The notes under the pieces were generated by a model that worked only from the letters and a program-made list of their open reading frames with translations, did not search any database and had not been told where the DNA came from. This document shows, piece by piece, positions 22,473-33,300 of a stretch of DNA of 64,000 nt. Where the stretch lies: the NCBI RefSeq assembly GCF_024713975.1, contig NC_091093.1:30119501-30183500 (forward strand), given 5' to 3'. Source of the DNA: Paralichthys olivaceus. Its lineage: Eukaryota > Chordata > Actinopteri > Pleuronectiformes > Paralichthyidae. Position 1 is the stretch's first letter; each line of letters starts with the position of its first letter. The position numbers and the translations under genes are program-made.

Positions 22473-24416
22473 TGTGAGTGATGGTCACATGACTCTGGTG
22501 AAGAGGTCGGACCTGGCCGGTGCGATCAGCTCCTCCAGCAGAGTGTCTCCAGGGATCAGCGCCGCCTGAGCGTTGACGGCTCTCGCCTTCTCTCTGGCCT
22601 TGTCTCTGTGGCTGGACGAGAACTCCTGACTGGTGGTGATCTGAGCAGGAGCGATGCCGTGTTCGCTGAAGTCCTGACGCACAACAAAAACAATCGTTAA
22701 CTTTTGTTTACTCATTTGCTGCCGATAATAACTGAATCTGCTTTAAAGAGTAAAATCTATAAAAAACATCTGTTCTCGGTCTCTGGGTGGTTTCACCTCC
22801 TCGTCCATGAAGTCCTCGGGCCTGACATGTTGTTTCTCAACTTTCTGTTGCCGTGACGACACAAAGGTTGACGGGGTCCAGCCTGAAGAACATAAACATT
22901 CTCAAATACGTGTTGGAACCCGAAACTGAAATTTGACACACTTCAGTCAATATCAAACAAACTTCAGACTCCACTGACAAATAAAATGGTCACAACAGAA
23001 ATATATTAAATAATACAATTTACAAACATTATCTTTTAAAGCTTGTTTTTGTTTTGAGCGTTTGGCTGAACTGAATATCTGTGAATTTAAGACGAACATC
23101 TGTGTTTTTCATCAACGACTGAAAGAAGAACTGGAAGATAAAACAGTGATGAAAATCAGCTCCTTCATAAAAAAGAACAGAAATAAATCCCGTGGAAATT
23201 AATCTGTTGTATTTTAGAATCGAGGGCAAAAAGATGAACTCCTGAAAATATTTGGACACAATTTTCTGGACATTTCCCAGAGTTCATGTTTGAAAACAGC
23301 TTTTGTTACTGTCTCTCATTTGTCAGAGTGAAGGACACAGTGCGTTATTTCACCCTGGACAAACGTTCGGCTCTTTGCTCGCTCACCTTCTTTTGAGCCG
23401 ACCGTGTTGTAGTAACCGGCTGAAAATCCTCCGGTGAACGCTCCGTGGAACCTTTGGTATCGTCCCTTCTCATCTTTCACCGTCTGCTCGTGGAGCGGGA
23501 CGGGCTTCTTCGTCGGCTCGTCTGCAGGACACACATGAAAACACATATTTCACACACAACACCACCTAATATAAATATTCAGTCTTTACTTAATAAAACA
23601 TTTAATCTACTGGAGTTAAAATCTCTCTCAGCAGCAGAATGTGCTCATTAATAAAGCTTCATCTACACCGTGCTGAATTTATTAATACACAAGAAAACCA
23701 TCAGTAATGTTAGCTCTTGTTATAATTGAGTATTAATTCAGTTTTTATATATTTTTAAATATTTATCTGTATATTTGTTGCTTTGTCCTTAATCATCGTA
23801 AATTCAATATATTTGTTGGTCAAATCAACTGATAACCATGAAAAAGGTAACAGCTGGTTTACCATTGTGTTTTTATACACAACCATCATTTCTTACCATC
23901 TTTAAATCCTGTACTTATACATGTGATGTGATTTATATCAACACATAAACTATGATGTGACCTCAGTGAAAACAGAAAAACAATAACGTTTATTAGTCAA
24001 GAGGCAGATTTAAAAGCTTAGATTTAAAGTTATTTCCTATGTTCTCAGGCCGAACACACCACAGGACACTGCAGATTCAATATATGTGAATTCATTTAAA
24101 ATAAAGCGAGTTCTTTATCAAACAGAGACACAGAGGATCATTAAACTGACAGAATAATGAATGAAGTCTGGTTTACAAACAGGAGCGGAGCGAACAGCGC
24201 AGACTGCTGTTAGCCACCTGCTAGTTAGCTTAGCATCATGTTTTAGTGACGCTGGAAACGTCGCAGCGGTTTTATTTCCTCATTGAACCTCGGGGCGGTG
24301 TGCGGGTGCAGGCGGGCAGACCACCGAGGGGTTCAATTCCCCGTACCTTCCTCCAGAGGCTCCAGCGGAGTCCCGAAAGTCACGAAGTCCTCGTCGCTGT
24401 CACTGTCCGACGCCAT
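16647..24416 (-). CDS. gpatch1: GPATCH1, G-patch domain spliceosomal protein
   Basis: GPATCH1 is a nuclear protein of the catalytic spliceosome; its G-patch engages a DEAH helicase (DHX35 in human). Nineteen exons on the minus strand keep frame: 24416-24347, 23521-23387, 22882-22797, 22673-22513, 22177-22080, 21955-21897, 21695-21453, 21006-20859, 20396-20317, 20243-20027, 19609-19271, 19185-19007, 18923-18796, 18707-18619, 18105-17918, 17822-17537, 17310-17239, 17123-17017 and 16937 to 16807 or beyond. This is about 938 codons; human is about 931. Exon 1 reads [20 protein letters not shown]. The N-terminal DUF1604 region has [20 protein letters not shown]. The G-patch ([19 protein letters not shown]) is near residues 151-183. 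[18 protein letters not shown] and [16 protein letters not shown] are family hallmarks. The C-terminus is Lys/His-rich. The last few codons are uncertain: reading through 16807 continues to a stop at 16647-16649. Confidence 0.93.
16701..16736. repeat. (CA)n microsatellite at the gpatch1 3' end
   Basis: A CA run on the plus strand, which is (GT)n in the gpatch1 sense. If the last gpatch1 exon is not spliced at 16807, this repeat is translated as alternating Cys-Val. Confidence 0.9.
17405..17524. repeat. 11-12-bp tandem repeat ending in a perfect 19-bp hairpin (gpatch1 intron 16)
   Basis: Six copies of an ACATGTCAGGA/ACATGTCGGGA unit run from about 17425. The last copy forms the left arm (17480-17498) of an exact inverted repeat with 17506-17524 around the 7-nt loop TTCAGGT. 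The hairpin ends 12 nt from the exon 16 donor at 17537. Confidence 0.9.
22418..22471. repeat. (GT)n microsatellite in gpatch1 intron 4
   Basis: A GT run with a GC interruption, about 40 bp from the exon 4 donor. No other structure is seen. Confidence 0.9.
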
Positions 24417-25260
24417 GTTTCTGCTACAACTACGGAAACTGCACAGGGACAAACCTCCCCGCGACCCGCGAAGCGTTAATGGAATAATAATTCAGATACT
24501 ACAGCGACACCTTGTGGTGGCAACATGTAACAACTAAATAAACGAGCAGTTCACTGAAACTGTGAAAAGTTCTTAAACTTTACTCTTTTAAAGTCAACGT
24601 GTTGTTTTTATGTTCACGGTAAAATGGACACAGAGACACATAAAAAACTAACAATAACTCTGACGGCTGCAGGCCTCTGTCCTGGAAACAATTACTAAGT
24701 GTGGTGGGAAACTATTTTGTAGCGGAAAACATTTCTATCCGTGTATAAGCCATTTATGACCTGAACCTGTGGGGCCGGATGCAGCCGCGTGGCAACGAGT
24801 GGAACTACACCGAGCAAAGCGGCTCCGTGTTGTTCACATTTCGGAAACCGCAAGAAAGAAACAGAGAAACCAAATAAACTTTCACGGCTCATTTTACTTT
24901 TACAAATGAACCAAAGTTGTCTCTCAACATTAATTGACACACATCAGTAAGTTTAATAGAGTTTTCAACACGTTATCAACCTGAATTACAGGAGAGAAAA
25001 AATTCTCTTCAGCTCTGAGGAGGAAGCTCTATGAAACCAGTCCCACTCACACTGCCCTCTAGTGATTAAAACTTGCAACTGCAGCTCAAACATCTTGATT
25101 TTACATCATCAAGCATCGACCTTCGTCACGGCTCAGCGTCACACGGTTTAAGGAAAAGTCATAATTCTGACTATGAAGGTCTTTTGATTTGTCTGCGCTC
25201 GTATATTGTACAGCAGCCAGGAGCAGTGCATCACAGTATAAAACATGTCACTTCTTGTTG

Positions 25261-25274
25261 CCACCAGGGGGCGC
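25261..25274 (+). promoter_or_regulatory. CTCF-core-like motif 1
   Basis: CCACCAGGGGGCGC matches the vertebrate CTCF core consensus (CCASYAGRKGGCRS) at every position. It is embedded in a dispersed repeat. Occupancy is not shown by sequence. Confidence 0.4.
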
Positions 25275-25534
25275 TGTGACGATGAGTCAATATTGACATA
25301 TCTATCTGATCAGGGCGGGACTGTGGAGATGTAACAATGTACACAAGTTACAGCATTTTTGTTTGTCAAGGCAAGTCATTGAAATTTGACGCCAGGCTAC
25401 TAACACGGTGTTCAACGAAAATTCACAGTTTCCATATGACTACATCATCGACGTCTTGAGGCCCCTCTGACAAAGTTTAACATGGTTGCGGTCAATGGAC
25501 AAGGAGGAATTAATCAAAGTGACATTTCCTGTTG

Positions 25535-25548
25535 CCACCAGGGGGCGC
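25535..25548 (+). promoter_or_regulatory. CTCF-core-like motif 2
   Basis: Same 14-mer and orientation as motif 1, 274 bp downstream, again within repeat-derived sequence. Confidence 0.4.
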
Positions 25549-26022
25549 TGTGATTTGAAGTCATGATTTCTGTGTAGGGCACTCTTGTCTTACATGTCCA
25601 GTTTGGAGGAGATTGGACCATGTATGTCCAAGATACAACGACCTCGTGTTTTGATGGCGAGTAATCAGTATTTGATGTAGGTCGTTCGAGCTAAGCTCTT
25701 GGACGAGTTCGTGAAATTACACAACGTGTAAAATGGCCAAAATGGCCACTAAATCTAAAATGGCCGACTTCCTGTTGCATTAATCAAATCGGTGGCAGGT
25801 GTTTACTGAATTTCGTGATGCGGAGCCACTGGCCACGCCCATTACCAGTGACTCCAGAATCAGATACAGGCCCCGCCCCCACCCACTCACAGTGACTCAC
25901 AGGTTGAGATTAGATAAGAGGAGCAGAGTCCGTTCACTTGGAGTTTCTGTTTCCTCCTCCACTCTGAGCTGCTCTCACTTTAACTCATAAACACTCATCA
26001 CTAGTGATCAGGACCTCATCAG

Positions 26023-26615
26023 CAGAGGTGGGAAGTAACGATGTACAAATACTTTGTTACTGTAGTAGATTTTTCAGGTCTCTGTACTTTACTTGAGTAT
26101 TTATTTAGACGACTCTGGCGGGTCTGATCCGAGGACCTCACCAAAGCATCCAATCAGTAGTAGGACGGGCGGTGTGCACAAAGAGCAGGGACTTCACATG
26201 AACACATCCCCCATCCATTAGTTCCCTGTACAGAATGATCCAGGTGCTCATGCAGGACCTCGGTTCAGTTCACTCTTTATTATTCTGTCTGAAATTTGGC
26301 AGCAAAACCAAACTGTGTCCGGTGATTTGTTTTCTCTCTGGACCAGCTCTGTGCAGGTTGTTAACAACAGAGGAAACTATCCTGTTTTGTTTGTCTACAA
26401 CTTTTTGTCTTTGCAGAGAAACAGGCATCGTCTATCATTGAAGTTCAAAATTCATTTTTACTTTTGGACTTAAGTACATTTCAGAGCCTGTACTTTTTTA
26501 CTTTTACTTGAGTAAAGGAGTTGAATCAGCACTTCTACTTTTACTAGAGCCTTTGTTTACACAAGTATCTGTACTTTTACTCAAGTAAAGAATGTGAGTA
26601 CTTTTGTCACCTCTG
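26023..26615. mobile_element. hAT-like non-autonomous element (MITE)
   Basis: The left end CAGAGGTGGGAAGTAACG and the right end GTGAGTACTTTTGTCACCTCTG form CAGAGGTG/CACCTCTG terminal inverted repeats with complementary TACTTTTACTTGAGTA-type subterminal sequence. The flanking octamers CTCATCAG and CTGATCAG match at 7 of 8 positions, as expected of an aged 8-bp hAT target duplication. There is no transposase ORF; the centre (26120-26440) is unrelated filler. Confidence 0.75.
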
Positions 26616-26799
26616 CTGATCAGTTCATTTAAACATCATGAAAAATGACCAGTCAACATTTTACAGCTCAGTAACATGAGACGCTCACAGTCAGGACTCA
26701 GTGTGAAAGTGAAGATCTGGATTCATGATCCTACATCAATTATTAACTAAATATATGATCCAATAAAACATGAACTGTGAACATGAACCAGTTCATCTT

Positions 26800-26905
26800 C
26801 ATGGAACTGGACTTTGAACTGCTTCAACACGGAGGAGGAGCAGGAGAGCAGGAGAGTGTCAGACTCCATTTTCACTTGGAGGAGCAGGAGCAGAAAAGTG
26901 AGCAG
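26800..26905 (+). other. Putative 5' non-coding exon of NLR gene A
   Basis: A purine-rich GGAGGAGCAGGAG stretch ends in AGCAG|GTGAGTG, a strong donor at 26905/26906. The next acceptor is at 27250. The 5' end is not determined. The equivalent sequence before genes B and C is different but also ends in a GTGAGTGTTC donor. Confidence 0.4.
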
Positions 26906-27257
26906 GTGAGTGTTCACACAACTTTATGAAAGTTTTACTGTCACACTCTCTCACCTGCTGTTAACATCCATCTGCTGATCACACGGCTCCAAGTTTGTCA
27001 GTTCACACCTGGTGACAGACGTAGTTTCCATGTGATGGGATCACCAGAGACAGATGTGAACAGCAGGTGTGGAACAAAGTGTCTTCAAATGACTCATTAG
27101 CAGAGTTAACTCACAATTTCACTTTTTATCTTCATCACATCTGTTAATCAAGTGTTTAATACAGAATCATACATTAGTGTGTGTGTGTGTGTGTTTCTTG
27201 AACAGACCTGTTTGTCCTGATTCCTGTGAGCTCAGTGTCTTTCCTCTCAGACTGAAG

Positions 27258-27385
27258 ATGAGTGGTTATGAGGAGGAAGAGGACAGAGCAGAGTCTCCAG
27301 AGTTCAGCTGTGTGTCTCTGAAGAGTGACCGGTCCAAAGAAATTCCTCCATTGTTCAGTAATGAACCTGGACCCTCACACACAAA
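27258..27385 (+). CDS. NLR A, acidic N-terminal exon
   Basis: Reads [16 protein letters not shown] and ends PGPSHTK at an AAA|GTAAGA donor, leaving phase 2. The acceptor CTCTCAG is at 27250. This short acidic leader is typical of the fish NLR family, and all three copies have it with changes only near its end. Confidence 0.85.
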
Positions 27386-30300
27386 GTAAGAGACTGTTTC
27401 TACTGTGAACTGATCTGAAGAGGATGTAGTTTCCTCTAGTGTGGCCCCTGCATTAGGACACAGCTTCATTGAAATTGGTGACTAATCTCTCAGAATCCCT
27501 CAAAAAGCTCAGACCTCCACCAAGGCCCAACACGCTCCTGATGAAACCACTTTGAAATTCACTACATACTCATTTTTATTTGGATCTGCACCAAATTTCA
27601 CTCACTCATAAACATCAGTCCTCTGAACATCTGGTTCACAGAACACATCCTTCACCAAGTTTACTGGTGATCTGTTCAGTGGTTTTTATAATCCCACTAA
27701 CGAACCAACCAACCAACACACAAACATACAGGGTGGAAACAAAACCTCCTTGACAGAAGTGATGACGACCTGTGACTGTGACATTTGACTTATCAGGACA
27801 TGTCTTCACAGAGAGAGGAGGAGGAGTCATGTTTCTGAGGAGGAGCAGTCGTCCCGCTGTGCTTCGTGTCAGGACGTCCTGAAGGATCCAGTCTCCACCA
27901 GCTGTGGACACTGGTTCTGCAGACAGTGCATCACCTCATACTGGGACCAGTCTGGTTCTTCAGGAGAGTCCTCCTGTCCCCAGTGTGGACAAAGATCCAG
28001 AAGAGGAGCTGGAGCTCAGACAGCCGGTCAGAGCAGCACTGTACATGTGTCTGCTGATGTCTTCACTTCTGACAACAGCACATGTTGATTTTGTTCCTTC
28101 ATACAGCATCAACATTTCACTTGGTTATAAAAGCACAAAGTTCAAAAGCTTTGATTTTCTCTAGTTTTTCTGTATCTGATGAAAACAATCAGCAGATTCT
28201 CAGATTCTCTGTCTTTAGTCTCACATTGTTTCTTGTCTTTCAGCAGATCGGGGTCTGCAGGAGGTTTTAGACCAACATAAGATCAGTGTGAGGAGGAGAT
28301 GTGAACATGTGACTGAAGGAACTGAGGAAACAGGAAGTAGAACCCTCCTCAACAGGATCTATACTGAGCTCTACATCACAGAGGGACAGAGTGAAGAGGT
28401 TAATACTCAACATGAGGTGAGGCAGCTTGAGACGGCTTCCAAGAGGAAGAGCCTCCACGACACTCCCATCAAGTGCCACGACATCTTTAAAGCCTTCACT
28501 GACCAGCAGAGCAGCATCAGAGTCGTCCTGACCAACGGCGTCGCTGGCGTTGGAAAAACCTTCTCGGTGCAGAAGTTCACTCTGGACTGGGCAGAGGGTT
28601 TAGAAAACCAAGATGTGGGTCTGCTGGTTGGTCTTTCGTTCAGGGAGCTGAACCTGGTGAAAGACGAGCAGCACAGTCTTCTCACGCTGCTCCGTGTTTT
28701 CCATCCAACATTACAGAAGCTCACGGCAGAGACGCTCGCTGTCTGTGAACCTGTGATCATCTTTGACGGCCTGGATGAAAGCAGACTTTCTCTGGACTTC
28801 AACCACAGGGAGGTCATGTCTGAGGTCACACAGAGGTCATCAGTCAACGTGCTGCTGACAAACCTCATCCAGGGGAATCTGCTTCCCTCGGCTCTCGTCT
28901 GGATAACCTCCCGACCTGCGGCGGCCAATCAGATCCCTCCTACATGTGTTGACAGGGTGACAGAAGTACGAGGCTTCACTGACGCCCAGAAGGAGGAGTA
29001 CTTCAGGAGGAGATTCAGTGATGAGGAGCTGAGCAGCAGAATCATCTCACACATCAAGACGTCCAGGAGCCTCCACATCATGTGTCAAATCCCAGTCTTC
29101 TGCTGGATCAGTGCTACAGTTCTGGAGCACATGTTGACCACAGACCAGAGAGGAGAGCTGCCCAAGACCCTGACTGACCTGTACTCACACTTCCTGCTGG
29201 TTCAGACAAAGAGGAAGAACAACAAGTACGGTGGAGGACATGAGACGAGTCCACAGCAGCTGACGGAGGCTGACAGGGACGTTCTTCTGAAGCTGGGGAG
29301 GCTGGCACTTAAACATCTGGAGGAAGGAAACATCATGTTCTACCAAGAAGACCTGGAGCAGTGTGGTCTTAATGTCACAGAGGCCTCGGTGTACTCAGGA
29401 GTTTGTACTGAGATCTTCAGAAGAGAGTGTGTGATCTTCCAGAAATCAGTCTACTGCTTTGTTCATCTGAGCGTTCAGGAGTTTCTGGCTGCAGTCTACA
29501 TGTTCCACTGTTACACCAAGAGGAACTCAGAAGAACTCAAGAACTTCTTGGGAACATATAGGAACACAGATGGTACCTTCTCCCTGGATGACCTCCTGAA
29601 GAGAACCATGGAGAAATCCCTCACCAGTAAAAATGGTCATCTGGATCTGTTTGTTCGCTTCCTTCACGGCCTCAGTCTGGAGTCCAACCAGAGAGTCTTA
29701 GGAGGCCTGCTGGGTCGAACAGAGAACAATCCAGAGATCATCCAGAGAATCATCAACAACCTGAAGAAGATGCAGAGTGATAACATTTCTCCTGACAGAA
29801 GCATCAACATCTTCCACTGTCTGACTGAGATGAACGACCACTCAGTACATCAGCAGATGCAACAGTTCCTGACGTCAGAGAACAAATCAGAGGAGGAACT
29901 CTCTGAGATCCACTGCTCAGCTCTGGCCTACATGCTGCAGATGTCAGAGGAGGTTCTGGATGAGTTGGACCTGGAGAAGTTCAACACATCAAACCAGGGT
30001 CGACGGAGACTGATCCCAGCTGTGAGGAACTGCAGGAAGGCTCTGTGAGTCCAGACATGATCAATAACATGTTGAATCAGTGAACACATCCTCTGCCACT
30101 TTGTTAGTCTGAATGAACGCTTGTACCAGATCTGAAAGGATTCTCTTGAGGTGTTTTTAAGATAAAATGTTCATGAGGCAAAAAGAGGATTTACCAGGGT
30201 GAGGGTCACATGATCACGTGTTGTATGAATGTTGTGTTTTCTGATTTTATTCTCACAGATTTGATATTTTCTTTAATTACAGACTCGGTGGTTGTGGACT

Positions 30301-33300
30301 CTCAGAGATTCACTGTGAAGTCGTGGCTTCAGCTCTGAGGTCAAACCCCTCACATCTGAGAGAACTGGATCTGAGCTTCAACAACCTGCAGGACTCAGGA
30401 GTGAAGCTGCTGTGTGCTGGACTGGAGAGTCCAAACTGTCGACTGGAGACTCTGAGGTCAGGTCCTTAAATCCTTGAATGTTCACTTTTCCAACATTCCT
30501 TCTTATTTGGTCATTATCTATTTAAATTGAATTGTCTCAGTTCTGCTCTGCTCACTGTCCCTCAGTCGTCTGTCCCTCACCCAGCCTGTCAGTCACGTCC
30601 ACCTCATCAGCCCAACTCCATTCACCTGCACACACCTGCTCCTGATCACTAGTGTCAGTGAATAACATGTGGACTGAGGCCGAGCACTCGTCCTCCTCAG
30701 GTTCTCAACAATAAGACACGTTCTTATTGAAGCACGTTGGACAGTTGATGAGTATAGAACCAAACAGGAAGTGACTGTCAGGAGCCATCTCTACTTTAAA
30801 CAGTGTTTAATGACACAAACCTACTCAGTGACCAAACACACAGAGAAGAAGGTGATGAATGAAACAATGGTCCAACATGTCTGATGTGATATTTACCTTC
30901 AGGTCACAGACTGGACTGAGGTCAGCAGCATGTTGAGAGTCTGTGTTGACATGATGACGATCCACAATAACAGGAGGACACATTCAAATATTCACATTTC
31001 TTTATCCAGGTTGGAGGGCTGCAGTCTGTCAGAGATCAGCTGTTCTTCTCTGGGTTCAGCTCTGAGGTCAAACCCCTCTCATCTGAGAAAACTGGATCTG
31101 AGCTTCAACGAGCTGCAGGACTCAGGAGTGAAGGAGCTGTGTGGTCTTCTACAGAGTCCAACCTGTCCACTGGAGACTCTGAGGTCAGACATCATGTTTT
31201 AATGTGAAAGCTTCAGTGTGTAGAATTTAGTGACATCTAGTGGTGAAGTGTCATTTTGCATATTGCATATTTAAATATAAAGTATGTAAATATAAAGTAT
31301 CTGAGTATAAAGTGTATAAATATAAAGTATTTGAATATAAAGTATGTAAATATAGACAGCGCCCTGTACACACGTGTTACTCAGGCCTCCCTGCTCCACT
31401 TTCAACTGGTCAAACTGCTGCTCAGATCATCGCCACTTCAAGAAAACATGATCATATCACTGCTCGCCCTTTTCACACATCAACTGTGGAAATGTTCAGA
31501 AAATTGTGTGCAGACATTTTCTGGAGCTGAAGCAGCAGCAGGAGATTGTCCGGGTCAGACTCGTTCACAGCAACAGGAACATGTGGGGACATTCAGACGA
31601 GGGGTGGAGCCAAAACACATATGTCCATGATAACCATGGTTACGTTAAGTTACAGGTTCACTGTGAAGGATTTAGTGACGTCTCCAGGTGTCCTACATGT
31701 GAACGTCGTCCACTTGTCCACGTTCACATGTACGACTCCTGAAGATGTCCAGCAAGATGTTTAGAGACATCTAGTGGTGAAGTTACATATTACAAACAAC
31801 TGAACCTCGAGGACACGAGGACTTTCAAGCTGTTTTCAGTCTTGAACTCTGTAAAATAGTGTCTGGACATTTTCTGGAGTTTGTCTTTCACATATGAAGA
31901 ACGGGTGGAGCAGCAGGAGGCGGGACATGACGTCTAAACTCTGCTGTGGAAAGATCAGTGTTGTTTACAGCTCATCCACACCGGCGTCGGCCCTTATCAC
32001 CAAAACATCTGGAATCTCCTGGTCTTTCCAAGTTGACGTCTTCGTCTTCTACGTGTCCCTTCTTCTTCATCCTGAGATATTTTCATTCTTTCAGTCTCAT
32101 ATCCGTCACGTGTTTGTGTCCGTCATCAACACGTCCACTCGCTCTCTGTGAATCCTCGGGACATTTACCTGCTCTATTCTCACATGGACTCACTCAGAAA
32201 CTTTTCTCGGAGGCTGCAGGAAAAGTTCCAGACAATGTCCAGAAAAACTTGAGTCAGACTTCAGGTGTGAAAACAGTGACAGTGAAGTTTAGTCAAAGTC
32301 CTTTATTTTCACACATGGACTCAGTTTAATTGACAGTTAAGTTGAATCATTTATACTTGATACTAGTCTTCTCTAGACTGGACTCCTGTAACTCCCTCCT
32401 CTCTGGAAGAGGACAAAAGTCTCTCTCTCACCTCCAACTAGTTCAGAGCAGCAGCTTCTCACTGGTATTAAACGTCAACATCACATCACCCTGATCCTCG
32501 CTTCTCTCCATTGACTCCCTGTCTGTTTTAGAATTGATTTTCAGATTTTACTGATCACTTTTAAAGCATCTGGCCCCAAACTACATCACAGAATTCTTGA
32601 GCCTGTATGTGCCTGCACGCAGCCTTAGATCCTCAGGTGGATCCTGCTGTTCCAAAGTCCAGGTTGAAAACTAAACCGTGACCGTGCTTTTACCATCAGG
32701 GCTCCTCGACTTTGGAACGGCCCACCTGAGGAGATAAGTCAGAGTCAGTGACGTCTTTTCAGTCACTTCTTAAAACCCATTTTTATAGACTTGCTTTGAT
32801 GTGATGTGTTTTTATCATTTTCACCTTTGATGTACTTGTTCTTTTATCTCTATTGTCATATTACTGCTTTTATGTGTTCAAGGTTTTATTGACTTTTCTT
32901 GATTTGCTGTCAAAGCACTTTGTAAACTCTGTTTTTAAAAAGTACTTTATAAATAAAGTTTATTATTGTTATTATTTATTCAGGTGGGAGGGCTGCAGTC
33001 TGTCAGAGATCAGCTGTTCTTCTCTGGCTTCAGGTCTGAGGTCAAACCCCTCTCATCTGAGAGAACTGGATCTGAGCTTCAACGAGCTACAGGACTCAGG
33101 AGTGAAGGAGCTGTGTGGTTTTCTACAGAGTCCAACCTGTCCACTGGAGACTCTGAGGTCAGTTCACTGACTGACTTTTGTAGATCTCATATCTATAACA
33201 CAACATTTATACACGATTTATCTCATTTAATTCTAATTTAACATAATTCCTCTTCATACATAACTTGAATTCATGAATTAATTTGACATTTTAAATATTC

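Larger units (their letters stand above)
24417..26022. other. gpatch1 upstream region and intergenic DNA
   Basis: No gene is seen. The gpatch1 promoter must lie at the left edge (CpG-richer, with ATGGCGTC at the start codon). From about 25240 to 25780 is a dispersed repeat with phrases such as CCATGTATGTCCAAGATACA and two copies of GTTGCCACCAGGGGGCGCTG. The remainder is unremarkable AT-rich sequence. Confidence 0.6.

Noticed and set aside
24417..27200. tRNA or other small RNA genes
   Set aside because: I looked for tRNA A/B-box pairs and rRNA-like sequence here and across the window and saw none convincing; a covariance-model scan would be needed to exclude them.
28407..28928. 173-codon antisense ORF, with twins at 43262-43783 and 54825-55382
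   Set aside because: It is the complement of the conserved FISNA-NACHT coding frame and has no splice or family support; it is open only because the sense strand is constrained.
31240..31742. Overlapping ORFs after NLR A LRR exon 2
   Set aside because: They cover a dispersed repeat with minisatellite; the frames change between copies A and C.
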